Assembly: GCA_022791915.1 (NCBI GenBank) | Contig: JAAWAB010000015.1 | Span: forward strand, 124,001-188,000 | Source of the DNA: Clostridia bacterium | Lineage (GTDB): Bacteria; Bacillota; Clostridia; Christensenellales; Pumilibacteraceae | Length of the DNA: 64,000 nucleotides | Reading direction: 5' to 3' | In this document: positions 27,599 through 37,496 of the stretch, in pieces | Numbering within the stretch: position 1 is the stretch's first letter | Layout of the letters: the number at the start of each line of letters is the position of its first letter | Made by a program: the position numbers and the translations under genes | Notes under the pieces: generated by a model | Seen by the model: only the letters and a program-made list of their open reading frames with translations | What the model was told of the DNA's origin: nothing | The model's database searches: none

Positions 27599-30500
27599 AT
27601 GAAGAAGTTCAGAGGCATTTCAATGACGGTTCTTGCGGTGGTTTTGGCGGTTGCCATGCTCATGGGCACGATGACCGTAAGCGCCTTTGCCGAAGTTTCT
27701 TACGGCTACAAAGAGGGCAATATTACCACCGACGGCGCCGCAGAAAACGCAGGCGTTGCTACGTTTGTGGATAAACTTTCTTACGGCGAAACAACGAAAG
27801 CATTTGCGGGCGCTGCCAAATTGGTAACCCCCGGCGGCGTGGTATACGATACCAAGGATGCCGATACGGCAAAAGCGGACGCGGCAAAAACCAAACTTGC
27901 GAACTTTAAGGCGGAAGAAATCGGCATATATACCGTGTATTACGGCGAGAAGTCGGAATACAGCTATACGGTATCTTGCACGTTGGACGAAGAATACGAA
28001 TTGCGCGTAGACCATAGCGGCGCAGATATTCCCACGTATGTGCAAACGGGCAAAGAATTCACGCTTCCCAAAGCGTCGGTGTGGGCGCAGGTGAAAGACA
28101 AAGACGGCGAATATACCGAAAAACGCACCGAAGGCAATTTTGACGCGGGGTTTGAAGTGTTTGCAAAGGTTGTGGGCGTGAAAGATTCGGAAGCGTCGGC
28201 AAAAGACGCGCGAACCTTTAAGCTCGACCAGCCCGGCACGTATACCGTGCACTACTACTGCAAAGTGGAAGGCGGCACCAAATATTTGTTCAAAGACTAC
28301 ACCGTGAAAGTGCAGAGCACGTTCAACGATTCTACGGCGCCCAAACTCACTATTGTAAGTTTGAGCAAAGAAATCAGCCTGAACACAAAAGTAACCCTTC
28401 CCAAAGCTACCGTGACCGATAACTACGACGATAACGTTCGTATCGATATCAAGGTGGAAGAACTCGGAGCCGACGGAACCTATTCCGACGTGCAGAAAGT
28501 GGAAGTGGACGAAAACGGTTACGCCGTGAAAAAGTTGGGCGTACCCGAAGTGTTTGAAAACAACTACAATCTTTCGTTCTATCCTATGGAAGCTACCACG
28601 TACAGAGTTTCGTACGTTGCAAAAGACGATAACGGCAACGAAACGACCACGCATAACTCGTATACCGTGAAAGCGGTGGATAAATCGGCGCCCGTTCTCA
28701 AAGAAATCGACGACGAGAATATTCCCACCAAATACGGCGTTAAATCGGTTACGCGCGGAAAGAACGAAGGCGAAACGGTAGACGGCGACACGGTAAAAAC
28801 CGAGAACCCCGTAATCAACTTCCCGTATCCCGAATACGTGGATAATTCGGGCAAGGACGAAAACGACGTCTACAATAAAATCAGCGTTTCGTTCGAGATT
28901 AAAGACACGGTGAACAATCAGACCGTACTCAAAATCTCCAACATCTACGCCAAAGCCAACGAAGACGGCACCACGGCTACCGCCGCAAAGTACACCTACG
29001 ACGCGAATCTTTCCACCAACGGATTGTATCCCGAAGACGCGGAATTCGTTACCGACGAAAACACGGGAAAGAAAGTGTTGCCTGTTTCCTTCTATAAATA
29101 CGCCGAAAAACTCGGCGAAGGCAAGACCTACACGGGAACGTACACGGTGACCTACCGCGCCAGCGACGGCACCAACTCCACCAGCAAAACGTATGACATC
29201 GACCTTGTGGACGATTTCACCGATACCGACGAGGCGGCAATCAAAGTTTCGTTTACCGACGATTATCTTGTTGCTACTACTACGGAAAAAGATTTTGTGG
29301 TTCCCACGCCCGTGATTACCGACGACACCGATACCCGTCCGCTTGTTACGTATACGCTTAAAGGCAAAACCGATGCCGACGTTCTTACGGTGAAAGGCGG
29401 CGAGAAAGTCAAGATTTATCTCGACGGCGGGAATAACGCTTTCATGAAATTAGACGACAAGACCATTGCGCTCGGCGATACGCTTGCCTATGAAATCGTT
29501 GTAACCGACGATGCGGGCAACGTGAAAAAGGAAAGCGGCTCGGTGCAAATCGTAAACGCAAGCGCCATGACGATGACCAAAGATACTCTTGCTTTCAATG
29601 GAGATGGGCTTCTCAAACATGCCGATATGGTTGACGATAAGATTCTCAAACCGGGCGTGGATATAAATCTCGGCGAATTCAGCTTTGCGGTGAATTCCGA
29701 TCAGCGCGAATTCTACGGATTCGAATTGAGCCTGGTGAAAGACGGCGAACTTTGGTCGGCAGGTAAGATTTCGCTCGACACCTACTATGCAAAAACAAAT
29801 CCCAACGATGCCACCGATACGGCAGGCAGAGTGGTTGTGAAAAACATCACCGTTGCGCCTCCCGCAATCGAAAGCGATTTTGCTCTGTATATCCGCGTGT
29901 TCAATGCGGCGGGCATGAGCTTTACCACCAAAATGGATATCAACGTGGATAAACCCGATCCCGACGATGACGATAAACTCTCGGCGGCGGAAATTCCCAC
30001 CACGGGTAACGTGTATACCACGTATACGCTCAAAAACAAAGAACTCACCAAACCCGGCGATCTTACTACGAATGTAAATGAGCAATATATTATCCGTCAG
30101 ATTTCGGGTAAAGGCAAGTTCAGCCTGATGGGCACGCAGTTCACGGCTTACAATGCAGGTACGTTCACTTTTGTGGATGCGTATATCAATCAGAGCGGTC
30201 ACACGGTGCCGTTTGCCAAGAACCCCGGCTACACGCTTACCGTAACCGACGGCGGCACGCCCGCTTGGCAGGTGCAAGGCGAAATGCCTTCGTACTCGCC
30301 GCTGAACGAAAAAGTTACGCTTCCCAAAGTAGTGGCATCTTCGGCTTATGCGAACGCGGCAATCGACCTTGCGATTACCGACCCCAAGAGCAATTCGCTC
30401 AAAATCGCAAGCAGTGTAGCCGACAACACGGGCAAAGACGTAACGATTGACGAGAACGGCAACTATGTGTTCACGCCCGATAAAGACGGTTCGTACACAA

Positions 30501-31018
30501 TCACCTACACGGCGCGCTACGGTAACAACGAACAAATTACGCAGTCGTTCACCATGAAAGCAGGCGACTTCATCGCTCCCGTGTTTACGGTGGATTCCAC
30601 ACCGCCTACGCGTGCAACCGAGAACGACAAATTCACGTTCAGCGCCGTAACGCTCGGCGACGACGACAAAGCAAACGTGAGCACCACGCGGTTCGTTAAA
30701 ACGCTCAAAGCGCCCGACGGCAGCACGGTGTACACGGTAGACGGCACGGGCAATGCGTACCGCATCGCTACCACGCCTACCGATAACACGTCGGCTTACA
30801 CCTTTACCAAAACGGGTATCTACACGGTGGAATACGTGACATACGACGAAGCAAACAATTCGAGCATTATGTCGTACACCATTTCGGTGACAGCCGCAAA
30901 AGTAAACAACCCCGTGTCTACCAAGATTATCAGCACGATTCTCATTATTGTGGGCGTATTGCTGATTGCGGGCGTGATTCTCTACTTCGTGAGATTCCGC
31001 AAGGTGAAAAGCAAATAA
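27599..31018 (+). CDS. Large Ig-like surface protein, signal peptide plus C-terminal TM anchor
   Basis: MKKFRGISMTVLAVVLAVAMLMGTMTVSAFA; repeated VTYRASDG/YTVKAVDKSAPV Ig-like segments; C-terminus STIIIIVGVLLIAGVILYFVRFRKVKSK-type anchor. Confidence 0.85.
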   Translation: MKKFRGISMTVLAVVLAVAMLMGTMTVSAFAEVSYGYKEGNITTDGAAENAGVATFVDKLSYGETTKAFAGAAKLVTPGGVVYDTKDADTAKADAAKTKLANFKAEEIGIYTVYYGEKSEYSYTVSCTLDEEYELRVDHSGADIPTYVQTGKEFTLPKASVWAQVKDKDGEYTEKRTEGNFDAGFEVFAKVVGVKDSEASAKDARTFKLDQPGTYTVHYYCKVEGGTKYLFKDYTVKVQSTFNDSTAPKLTIVSLSKEISLNTKVTLPKATVTDNYDDNVRIDIKVEELGADGTYSDVQKVEVDENGYAVKKLGVPEVFENNYNLSFYPMEATTYRVSYVAKDDNGNETTTHNSYTVKAVDKSAPVLKEIDDENIPTKYGVKSVTRGKNEGETVDGDTVKTENPVINFPYPEYVDNSGKDENDVYNKISVSFEIKDTVNNQTVLKISNIYAKANEDGTTATAAKYTYDANLSTNGLYPEDAEFVTDENTGKKVLPVSFYKYAEKLGEGKTYTGTYTVTYRASDGTNSTSKTYDIDLVDDFTDTDEAAIKVSFTDDYLVATTTEKDFVVPTPVITDDTDTRPLVTYTLKGKTDADVLTVKGGEKVKIYLDGGNNAFMKLDDKTIALGDTLAYEIVVTDDAGNVKKESGSVQIVNASAMTMTKDTLAFNGDGLLKHADMVDDKILKPGVDINLGEFSFAVNSDQREFYGFELSLVKDGELWSAGKISLDTYYAKTNPNDATDTAGRVVVKNITVAPPAIESDFALYIRVFNAAGMSFTTKMDINVDKPDPDDDDKLSAAEIPTTGNVYTTYTLKNKELTKPGDLTTNVNEQYIIRQISGKGKFSLMGTQFTAYNAGTFTFVDAYINQSGHTVPFAKNPGYTLTVTDGGTPAWQVQGEMPSYSPLNEKVTLPKVVASSAYANAAIDLAITDPKSNSLKIASSVADNTGKDVTIDENGNYVFTPDKDGSYTITYTARYGNNEQITQSFTMKAGDFIAPVFTVDSTPPTRATENDKFTFSAVTLGDDDKANVSTTRFVKTLKAPDGSTVYTVDGTGNAYRIATTPTDNTSAYTFTKTGIYTVEYVTYDEANNSSIMSYTISVTAAKVNNPVSTKIISTILIIVGVLLIAGVILYFVRFRKVKSK

Positions 31019-31043
31019 TCTCGTTTGACTGACAAAAGCAACA

Positions 31044-31075
31044 ATAAAAGCGGCGACCCGATTGCCGCTTTTATG
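31044..31075 (+). terminator. Intrinsic terminator
   Basis: taAAAGCGGCgacccgattGCCGCTTTTatg. Confidence 0.75.
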
Positions 31076-31239
31076 TTTGTGTGCGGGGTTGTTCTTTGCC
31101 GAAAGAAAAGACGCGAAGGCGTATTCGGTACGCTTTGCGCGGCAAACGAAGGCAAAAACAAAACGGTACGTTTCGGGTACGTCTGTTTTGACGGCACACC
31201 CGTGGAAAACGAAATTTCGGACGGAACGTGGGAGAGAGT

Positions 31240-32601
31240 ATGGCGGAGTCGCAGGAACCGATAAGAATCAATCTGAATAAAATCGCGTCGGACGAAAAGG
31301 ACAGGTGCGTGGCGGCATGGAAAAACAGCCATGCGTTCTCCTTAAAGTCTTTTTTGCCCGTAGCCGAGGCATGCCATTTCGAGCGGTATACGTTTGCGCA
31401 CCCGCAAGGCAAGTTGGGCGTGGTATACGACACCAAAGCCGAAATGCTCACGTTAACGGCAAAGCAGGGCGTGTTGGACGCGGCGTGCCGCGAGGCGCAA
31501 CTTTGCGTGTCGAGTGCAAAGCCGCAGAGCGGGTCGGAAGAGTCGCCCGACCGTAAACCCGACCGCAAGCATGAATTTGCGGCGGACAATGCGGTACAGT
31601 CGCAAGCCGTAACCGAGCAAAAAGGCGGTTCCCGTCAACAGAGTAAGTCCGAAAACAAAACGCCCGTGAAAAATAAGGGCGCAAATAAAAAGGAAAAAGC
31701 GGAGAAAACACCCGCAAAGATACCCGCAAAAGCGTCTGCCAAAACGCCTGCGCCCGACACGAAGGGCGTGGAAAAAACGGCAGGACAGGAAACGCCCGAA
31801 TACAAAGACGGATTTGCGGTTAAAAAGTGCCCGCAAGAACGGTTAAACGGTTTTATTACGCGTATTCGCGGATTGAAAGGCGTTTCGGTATCGAGTGACG
31901 CGGCGCAGAAAAAAGACGTGATTACCTATACCGTTACCGATAAAGTACGGCACGAAAAATGTTTGGTGCGTTATGCGCCCAAAAAGCAGACGTTGCAACT
32001 GCAAGGTAAGCACAGCAATCTTTTCGGAGAAGTGCAGGTGATTTTGAGTAGCGGCTCGGGCTTTAACGAGGCAATGGGCGGCTACACGGGCGAACAGAAA
32101 AAAACGGGGTCGGTACAGCGCAGTCTGAAAAAACTGTTGCCCGCCGCGTTCGACCTATTATCCGAGCAATCCAAAATCGATTTGGGAATCGGCATGGTGG
32201 ATATAGGCAACGACGCCGTGCGATTGAGCGACTATTCGGTTCTTTTGGTTCCGCCGTACCGCGGATTGGAGCGGTTTATCTTCGATTTGCAACAGGCGTA
32301 CGCCATTTCGGTGAAAATGATTGGACAGGCATACGAGAAAGACGAGCGGGGCAATCACTGCTTAAAGTTGGCGTATCGGCGCAAAACGGGCGTGGTGTAC
32401 TCCGAAGTTATGAGCGCGCTGTATAACGAATATTTTGAAAAGCGTAATTTTTACGCCCATTCGGACAACACCGATTCGGGATTCAGCCGCGTGATTGCCG
32501 AAAAAGCTACGGCAAAAGCCATTTTCGATCACTTATGCGAAATTATCGATTATAACGCGAAAAAACTCAAAGAAATCGGTTTCAAGCCGACGGGCAAATA
32601 A
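31240..32601 (+). CDS. RnlA/RNase LS-like HEPN toxin-family protein
   Basis: C-terminus LSEQSKIDLGIGMVDIG...RLSDYSVLLVPPYRGLERFIFDLQQ...SALYNEYFEKRNFYAHSDN with Rx4H (RNFYAH). Two N-terminal TBP-like strand-rich repeats separated by a low-complexity K/A/P linker. Confidence 0.65.
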   Translation: MAESQEPIRINLNKIASDEKDRCVAAWKNSHAFSLKSFLPVAEACHFERYTFAHPQGKLGVVYDTKAEMLTLTAKQGVLDAACREAQLCVSSAKPQSGSEESPDRKPDRKHEFAADNAVQSQAVTEQKGGSRQQSKSENKTPVKNKGANKKEKAEKTPAKIPAKASAKTPAPDTKGVEKTAGQETPEYKDGFAVKKCPQERLNGFITRIRGLKGVSVSSDAAQKKDVITYTVTDKVRHEKCLVRYAPKKQTLQLQGKHSNLFGEVQVILSSGSGFNEAMGGYTGEQKKTGSVQRSLKKLLPAAFDLLSEQSKIDLGIGMVDIGNDAVRLSDYSVLLVPPYRGLERFIFDLQQAYAISVKMIGQAYEKDERGNHCLKLAYRRKTGVVYSEVMSALYNEYFEKRNFYAHSDNTDSGFSRVIAEKATAKAIFDHLCEIIDYNAKKLKEIGFKPTGK

Positions 32602-32636
32602 AATATACAAACCAAACGAAAGACGGAGGAAGCAGT

Positions 32637-34223
32637 ATGGCGAAGTTTATTTTCGTGACGGGCGGCGTGGTGTCGGGTCTGGGTAAAGGCGTAACGGCGG
32701 CGAGTTTGGCGCGTCTGCTCAAAGCGCGCGGCTATCGCGTTACGTTACAGAAGTTCGACCCCTATTTTAACGTGGACACCTCGAATTTGAGTCCGTATCA
32801 GCACGGAGAAGTGTATGTAACCGAAGACGGCGGCGAAGTCGATTTGGTGGTGGGGCATTACGAGCGGTTGCTCGGAGAGAATCTCGGCATTAAGAACGAC
32901 GTAACGAGCGGACAGATTTATTCGTCGGTTATCGCCAAAGAGCGCGAAGGCTTTTACAACGGTAGCACGGTGCAGGTGGTGCCGCATATCACCAACGAAA
33001 TCAAGGAACGCATTTATTCGCTCGATACGCCCGACAGCGATATCGTGATAACCGAAATCGGCGGCACGGTAGGCGACATAGAGTGTCATCCGTTTTTAGA
33101 GGCAATTCGTCAATTTAAGAGCGAGGCGGGCAAGGGCAACGTGATTTACATTCACGTAACGCTTGTGCCGTATATCGAAATGAGCGGCGAGCAGAAAACC
33201 AAACCCACGCAACACAGCGTGAAAGAGTTGCAAAACGTGGGCATTCAGCCCGATATTATTGTGTGCCGCTCCGATTATCCCATCGGCGTCGACTCCAAGC
33301 GCAAGTTGGGGCTTTTCTGCAACGTGGACCACGATTGCATTATTCAGAATTTAACCACCGACAATATTTTCAACGTGCCGCTCGCGCTCGAAGAAGAAGG
33401 GCTTGCGCGCGTGGTGTTGCGCAAGTTGCGTCTTGCCGACAGCCAACCCGATTTGGCGCAGTGGCGCGCTTTTTGCGAAAAGGCGCAATCGGTGCATGCC
33501 GACGCGAACGAGTTGCGTATCGGTCTTGTGGGAAAATACGTAGAACTGCATGACGCCTATGTTTCGCTTACCGAGGCGCTCGACCACAGCGGAATCGCCA
33601 TCGGAACGCACGTGAAAATCGTATGGATTTCCAGCGAAAAGTTGACGCCCGCCGCACTTTCGCGGCTTTCGTCGTTGCACGGTATGGTAATTCCCGCGGG
33701 ATTCGGCGAGCGCGGATTCGAAGGCAAGGTGAATGCGGCACGCTATGCGCGTGAAAACGGCATACCTGCGCTGATGATTGGCATGGGAGCGCAGGCGGGA
33801 CTTGTCGGTTTTGCGCGAAGTCACGGGTTGGAAAAGGCGAACAGCACCGAATTCGACCGCAAAACGGCGTATCCCGTTGTATATTCGCCATATGAATCGC
33901 CCCGTTTCCGTTGCGGCGCGTATCCCGCCGTTGTGAAAGCGGGCACCAAACTCTTTGCCGCATATAAAGAGCAGAATATCTCCGAACGGCACCGCCACAA
34001 ATACGAAATCAATCCCGAATTCGTGCGCACGCTCGAAAAAGAAGGGCTTGTATTTTCGGCAAAGTCGCCGTCGGGCAAAATATACGAGGCGTTTGAATTG
34101 CCCGACCACCCGTTCTATGCGGGCGTGATGTTTCGCCCCGAATTCAAGTCGCGCCCCGATAAGCCGCACCCGCTTATCACGGCGTTTGTAACGGCGAGTA
34201 AAGCAAATAAAGAAAAGAAATAA
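32637..34223 (+). CDS. pyrG: CTP synthase
   Basis: AKFIFVTGGVVSGLGKGVTAASLARLLKARGYRVTLQKFDPYFNVD and a glutaminase-like C-terminal domain. Confidence 0.96.
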   Translation: MAKFIFVTGGVVSGLGKGVTAASLARLLKARGYRVTLQKFDPYFNVDTSNLSPYQHGEVYVTEDGGEVDLVVGHYERLLGENLGIKNDVTSGQIYSSVIAKEREGFYNGSTVQVVPHITNEIKERIYSLDTPDSDIVITEIGGTVGDIECHPFLEAIRQFKSEAGKGNVIYIHVTLVPYIEMSGEQKTKPTQHSVKELQNVGIQPDIIVCRSDYPIGVDSKRKLGLFCNVDHDCIIQNLTTDNIFNVPLALEEEGLARVVLRKLRLADSQPDLAQWRAFCEKAQSVHADANELRIGLVGKYVELHDAYVSLTEALDHSGIAIGTHVKIVWISSEKLTPAALSRLSSLHGMVIPAGFGERGFEGKVNAARYARENGIPALMIGMGAQAGLVGFARSHGLEKANSTEFDRKTAYPVVYSPYESPRFRCGAYPAVVKAGTKLFAAYKEQNISERHRHKYEINPEFVRTLEKEGLVFSAKSPSGKIYEAFELPDHPFYAGVMFRPEFKSRPDKPHPLITAFVTASKANKEKK

Positions 34224-34290
34224 ACTTTTACGGCGCGCGAAATATTCATAAACCGCAAAAGGACAGCCCGCGTTTTTTATGGGCAAAAAG

Positions 34291-34319
34291 TTGCTTTTGT
34301 CGTATTTTGGTGATATAAT
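34291..34319 (+). promoter_or_regulatory. Upstream promoter of the isochorismatase-family gene
   Basis: TTGCTT - 17 nt - TATAAT; a second extended -10 (TGtTATAAT, 34444-34452) lies next to the ATG. Confidence 0.65.
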
Positions 34320-34458
34320 AGAAACGGGCAAAACTTGCTTACAAGGGTTTTGCGAACGAGATTGCAACATTCGGGTGTTTTGTGTAAGCGGAACGGGGCG
34401 GCAGGTTGCCGTCCGCAAAAATGCGATTTTTGTACCCGTTTAATGTTATAATAAACGT

Positions 34459-35100
34459 ATGAAGATTTCTTTCGACGAACGGGAACTTTGCGGCGCGCTG
34501 TTGTGCGGGCAGATTGAAGTGAATAATAAGCCCACGCTTATGCGCAAGACGCTTTCGGGCAAAAAAACCATGTTGGTGATTGTGGACATGGTAAAAGGCT
34601 TTTGCGAAAAAGGCGCGCTTTCGAGTGCGCGGTGTCGTGCCGTAGCGCCCGAAATCAAGCGAATTGCCGAAATTCTGCCCGATGCCGACCGCGTATTCGT
34701 GCGCGATTGCCACACCGAGCAGTCGGCGGAATTTGCTTATTTTCCCGCTCATTGCGTGGGAGAAGAGAGCCAAATCATCGGCGAACTGCTTTCGCTCGGC
34801 GGCACCGAAGTGAAAAAGAATTCCACCAATGCGTTCGTGCAACTGTTGGGCGCGCGCAGTAATCTGTTGGATTACGATAATATACTCATTACGGGCGTTT
34901 GTACCGATATTTGCGTGATGCAACTGGCGTTATCGTTGCGCGCGTACATATCGGAGTTTAACGGCAAGGGCAACGTGGTGGTATTCACCGACGCGGTAGA
35001 CACCTACGACAGTCCCGTGCACAACGCCGACTTATACAACATGACGGCAATCAAGCTGATGGAGCAGTCGGGCGTGCTCGTGTTCCGCAGATTGGTATAA
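34459..35100 (+). CDS. Isochorismatase-family hydrolase, nicotinamidase-like
   Basis: MLVIVDMVKGFCEKGALSS, VRDCHTEQSAEFAYFPAHCVGEES, LITGVCTDICVMQLAL. Confidence 0.8.
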   Translation: MKISFDERELCGALLCGQIEVNNKPTLMRKTLSGKKTMLVIVDMVKGFCEKGALSSARCRAVAPEIKRIAEILPDADRVFVRDCHTEQSAEFAYFPAHCVGEESQIIGELLSLGGTEVKKNSTNAFVQLLGARSNLLDYDNILITGVCTDICVMQLALSLRAYISEFNGKGNVVVFTDAVDTYDSPVHNADLYNMTAIKLMEQSGVLVFRRLV

Positions 35101-35167
35101 AAACCGTTTATAAAAAAAGCAAAAAGACAACAATACCTGCATAGCAGAAAAAAAGAAGGGAAGAATC

Positions 35168-36430
35168 ATGCTGGACTTGAAGTTCATTACCGAAAATGCG
35201 GAAACGGTCAAACAGGCTATGGCAACGCGCAGCGGCACGTACGACGTGGATAAAGTACTTACGCTCAACGCCCGCCGCAAAGAAATTCTCGGTAAGGTAG
35301 AGGCAATGAAAGCCGAGCGCAACCGCGTATCGGACGAGATTGCCAAACTGCGCAAAGAGAAGAAGAACGCCGACGAGAAAATCGCGGCAATGAAGAAAGA
35401 CAACGAAGAAATCAAGAAGTTGGACGAAGAACTTTCGGCGGTGGAAGCCGACCTGAAACTCGCGCAAATGAGTATTCCCAACATTCCGCACGCGAGTGTT
35501 CCCGTGGGTGCGGACGATACCTTCAACCGCGAAGAACGCAAATTCGGCGAACCTACGAAATTTTCGTTCGAGCCGCAAGCGCATTGGGATATCGGCGCAA
35601 AGTTGGGTATACTCGACCCCGTAACCGCCGCAAAAATCACGGGCGCGCGGTTTACCGTTTACCGCGGTTTGGGTGCGCGTTTGGAGCGGGCAATCGCCAA
35701 CTTTATGCTGGATACGCACAACAAAGCTGGCTATACCGAAGTGTTTCCGCCCTTTATGGTGAACCGCGACAGCATGTACGGCACGGGGCAGTTGCCCAAA
35801 TTCGAAGAAGACGCGTTTGCCGTTAAAAACACCAACTATTTTCTGGTGCCTACGGCGGAAGTGCCCGTAACCAATATGCACCGCGGCGAAGTGCTCGACG
35901 GTAATGCGTTGCCCTTTTATTACTGCGCCTATACGGCATGTTTCCGCGCCGAAGCGGGCAGTGCGGGGCGGGATACGCGCGGGCTTATCCGTCAGCACCA
36001 GTTCAACAAGGTGGAACTCGTCAAGTTCTGCAAACCCGAAAACAGTTACGCCGAGTTGGAAAGTCTTACCGCGGAAGCCGAGTCGGTTCTGAAAAAGTTG
36101 GGGCTTGCGTACCGCGTGGTGTGCTTGTCTACGGGCGACATGGGCTTTTCGTCGGCAAAAACGTACGATATCGAAGTGTGGATGCCCAGCTACGGCAGAT
36201 ACGTGGAAATTTCGTCGTGCTCTAACTTTGAAGATTATCAGGCGCGCCGAATGAATATCAAGTACAAAGAGAACGGCAAAACGGCGCTTGTGCACACGCT
36301 CAACGGCAGCGGACTTGCCGTGGGGCGTACAACGGCGGCGATTCTGGAAAACTTTCAGCAGGCGGACGGCAGCGTGAAAATTCCCGACGCGCTCGTTCCG
36401 TACATGGGCGGTATCGACCGCATAGGCTAA
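35168..36430 (+). CDS. serS: Seryl-tRNA synthetase
   Basis: [22 protein letters not shown]..., coiled-coil arm, [46 protein letters not shown]. Confidence 0.96.
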   Translation: MLDLKFITENAETVKQAMATRSGTYDVDKVLTLNARRKEILGKVEAMKAERNRVSDEIAKLRKEKKNADEKIAAMKKDNEEIKKLDEELSAVEADLKLAQMSIPNIPHASVPVGADDTFNREERKFGEPTKFSFEPQAHWDIGAKLGILDPVTAAKITGARFTVYRGLGARLERAIANFMLDTHNKAGYTEVFPPFMVNRDSMYGTGQLPKFEEDAFAVKNTNYFLVPTAEVPVTNMHRGEVLDGNALPFYYCAYTACFRAEAGSAGRDTRGLIRQHQFNKVELVKFCKPENSYAELESLTAEAESVLKKLGLAYRVVCLSTGDMGFSSAKTYDIEVWMPSYGRYVEISSCSNFEDYQARRMNIKYKENGKTALVHTLNGSGLAVGRTTAAILENFQQADGSVKIPDALVPYMGGIDRIG

Positions 36431-36493
36431 TGCACAGGAAACAAAAACACAAACGCGCAAAACGATAGTTCGGGCGTTGCGAAGGAACGGGCA

Positions 36494-37396
36494 ATGAAAG
36501 CATTGAAGGTGATTTTCGGCGGAATCGCAAAGGTGGTAGGATACCTTATGGGTACCCTCGGTCTTTGGTTTCCCGCGCTTTTTACCGTGGTGTTTTTTAT
36601 CACCTGTTTTGCCACCGACACCGCGCTTTCCAATAAAATCATGGCGATTTATTATTGCGGACTGGGTTTTACCGCCGTGGGCGGACTGGCGCTTGCCATG
36701 TATTTGCACAATCGGCAGAAACGGAAAAACGTGTCTGCGCCTATGACCGCACCCCCGCCCGAGCGGGAAGAAAAAGCGGCGAAAAGCAGAAAGAAAAACA
36801 AGCGGGAAACGGGGCGGGAAGAACCCGTGCCGCCGCCGTATGCAAACGGAACATATGCTCCGTATCCGCCGCAATACGCGCCGCCGAGCGGCGGTTATAT
36901 GCAGGACGGGTATTTTCCCCGATATGATTACGGCGAGCCGCCAATCCCCCAACAAAGGGCGTATGCGCAGCAGACGCAACAACCGCAACGGCAATACCGC
37001 GAGGAAGAGTATGCGCAACCCGTTCGGCGCGCCGACGTGAGCGACTTGGAACGCAAGTATTTTTCGGAGTCGGCAAACACGGTTGCGCGCGAAGAAACGC
37101 GCTACGGCAGAACGGTTACGCCCGACGCGCCGACTGTGCCTACGTCATACGGCAGAACGGTGAGCCGCGACGAGCAGACGTCATCTTCGTATGCGCTGGG
37201 GGCCGAAGAATTGTGGCGCAGGCTTTCGGGCGCCGACGTGCCCGACGAACAGCCGCTTTTGTTCCGCACGCGCAAAGACCCCGACGTGTACGTTTACGAA
37301 TATTCCGACCGCTATCAGTATTGGCGGCGAACCAAAACGGGCATGGTGCTCGAACGTACCGAATACAAAGACGCCGACGTGCGTCTGAAAAAATAA
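36494..37396 (+). CDS. Hypothetical membrane protein with proline-rich cytoplasmic region
   Basis: Two N-terminal TM segments followed by a P/Y/Q-rich, charged region. In-frame ORF with upstream cgaaggaacgggcaATG. Confidence 0.6.
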   Translation: MKALKVIFGGIAKVVGYLMGTLGLWFPALFTVVFFITCFATDTALSNKIMAIYYCGLGFTAVGGLALAMYLHNRQKRKNVSAPMTAPPPEREEKAAKSRKKNKRETGREEPVPPPYANGTYAPYPPQYAPPSGGYMQDGYFPRYDYGEPPIPQQRAYAQQTQQPQRQYREEEYAQPVRRADVSDLERKYFSESANTVAREETRYGRTVTPDAPTVPTSYGRTVSRDEQTSSSYALGAEELWRRLSGADVPDEQPLLFRTRKDPDVYVYEYSDRYQYWRRTKTGMVLERTEYKDADVRLKK

Positions 37397-37404
37397 CTCC
37401 GATA

Positions 37405-37459
37405 TTCGACAGGTTTTTCCGTTTAAGGCGAAAATATCCGTGTACGGATATGATACAAT
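37405..37459 (+). promoter_or_regulatory. Candidate spoIIE promoter region: 0A-box-like site, palindrome and -10
   Basis: TTCGACA (37405-37411; reverse complement of TGTCGAA), ATATCCG-tgta-CGGATAT (37434-37451), TACAAT (37454-37459). Confidence 0.4.
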
Positions 37460-37461
37460 AC

Positions 37462-37494
37462 AACCCGACACTTCACGAAAAGGTCGGGTTTTTT
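37462..37494 (+). terminator. Terminator-like hairpin directly before the spoIIE-like start
   Basis: AACCCGACacttcacgaaaagGTCGGGTTtttt. Confidence 0.7.
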
Positions 37495-37496
37495 GT

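Noticed and set aside
31025-31264. 79-aa ORF upstream of the RnlA-like gene as a possible RnlB antitoxin
   Set aside because: It contains the intrinsic terminator of the previous gene, has no RBS and shows no RnlB resemblance.
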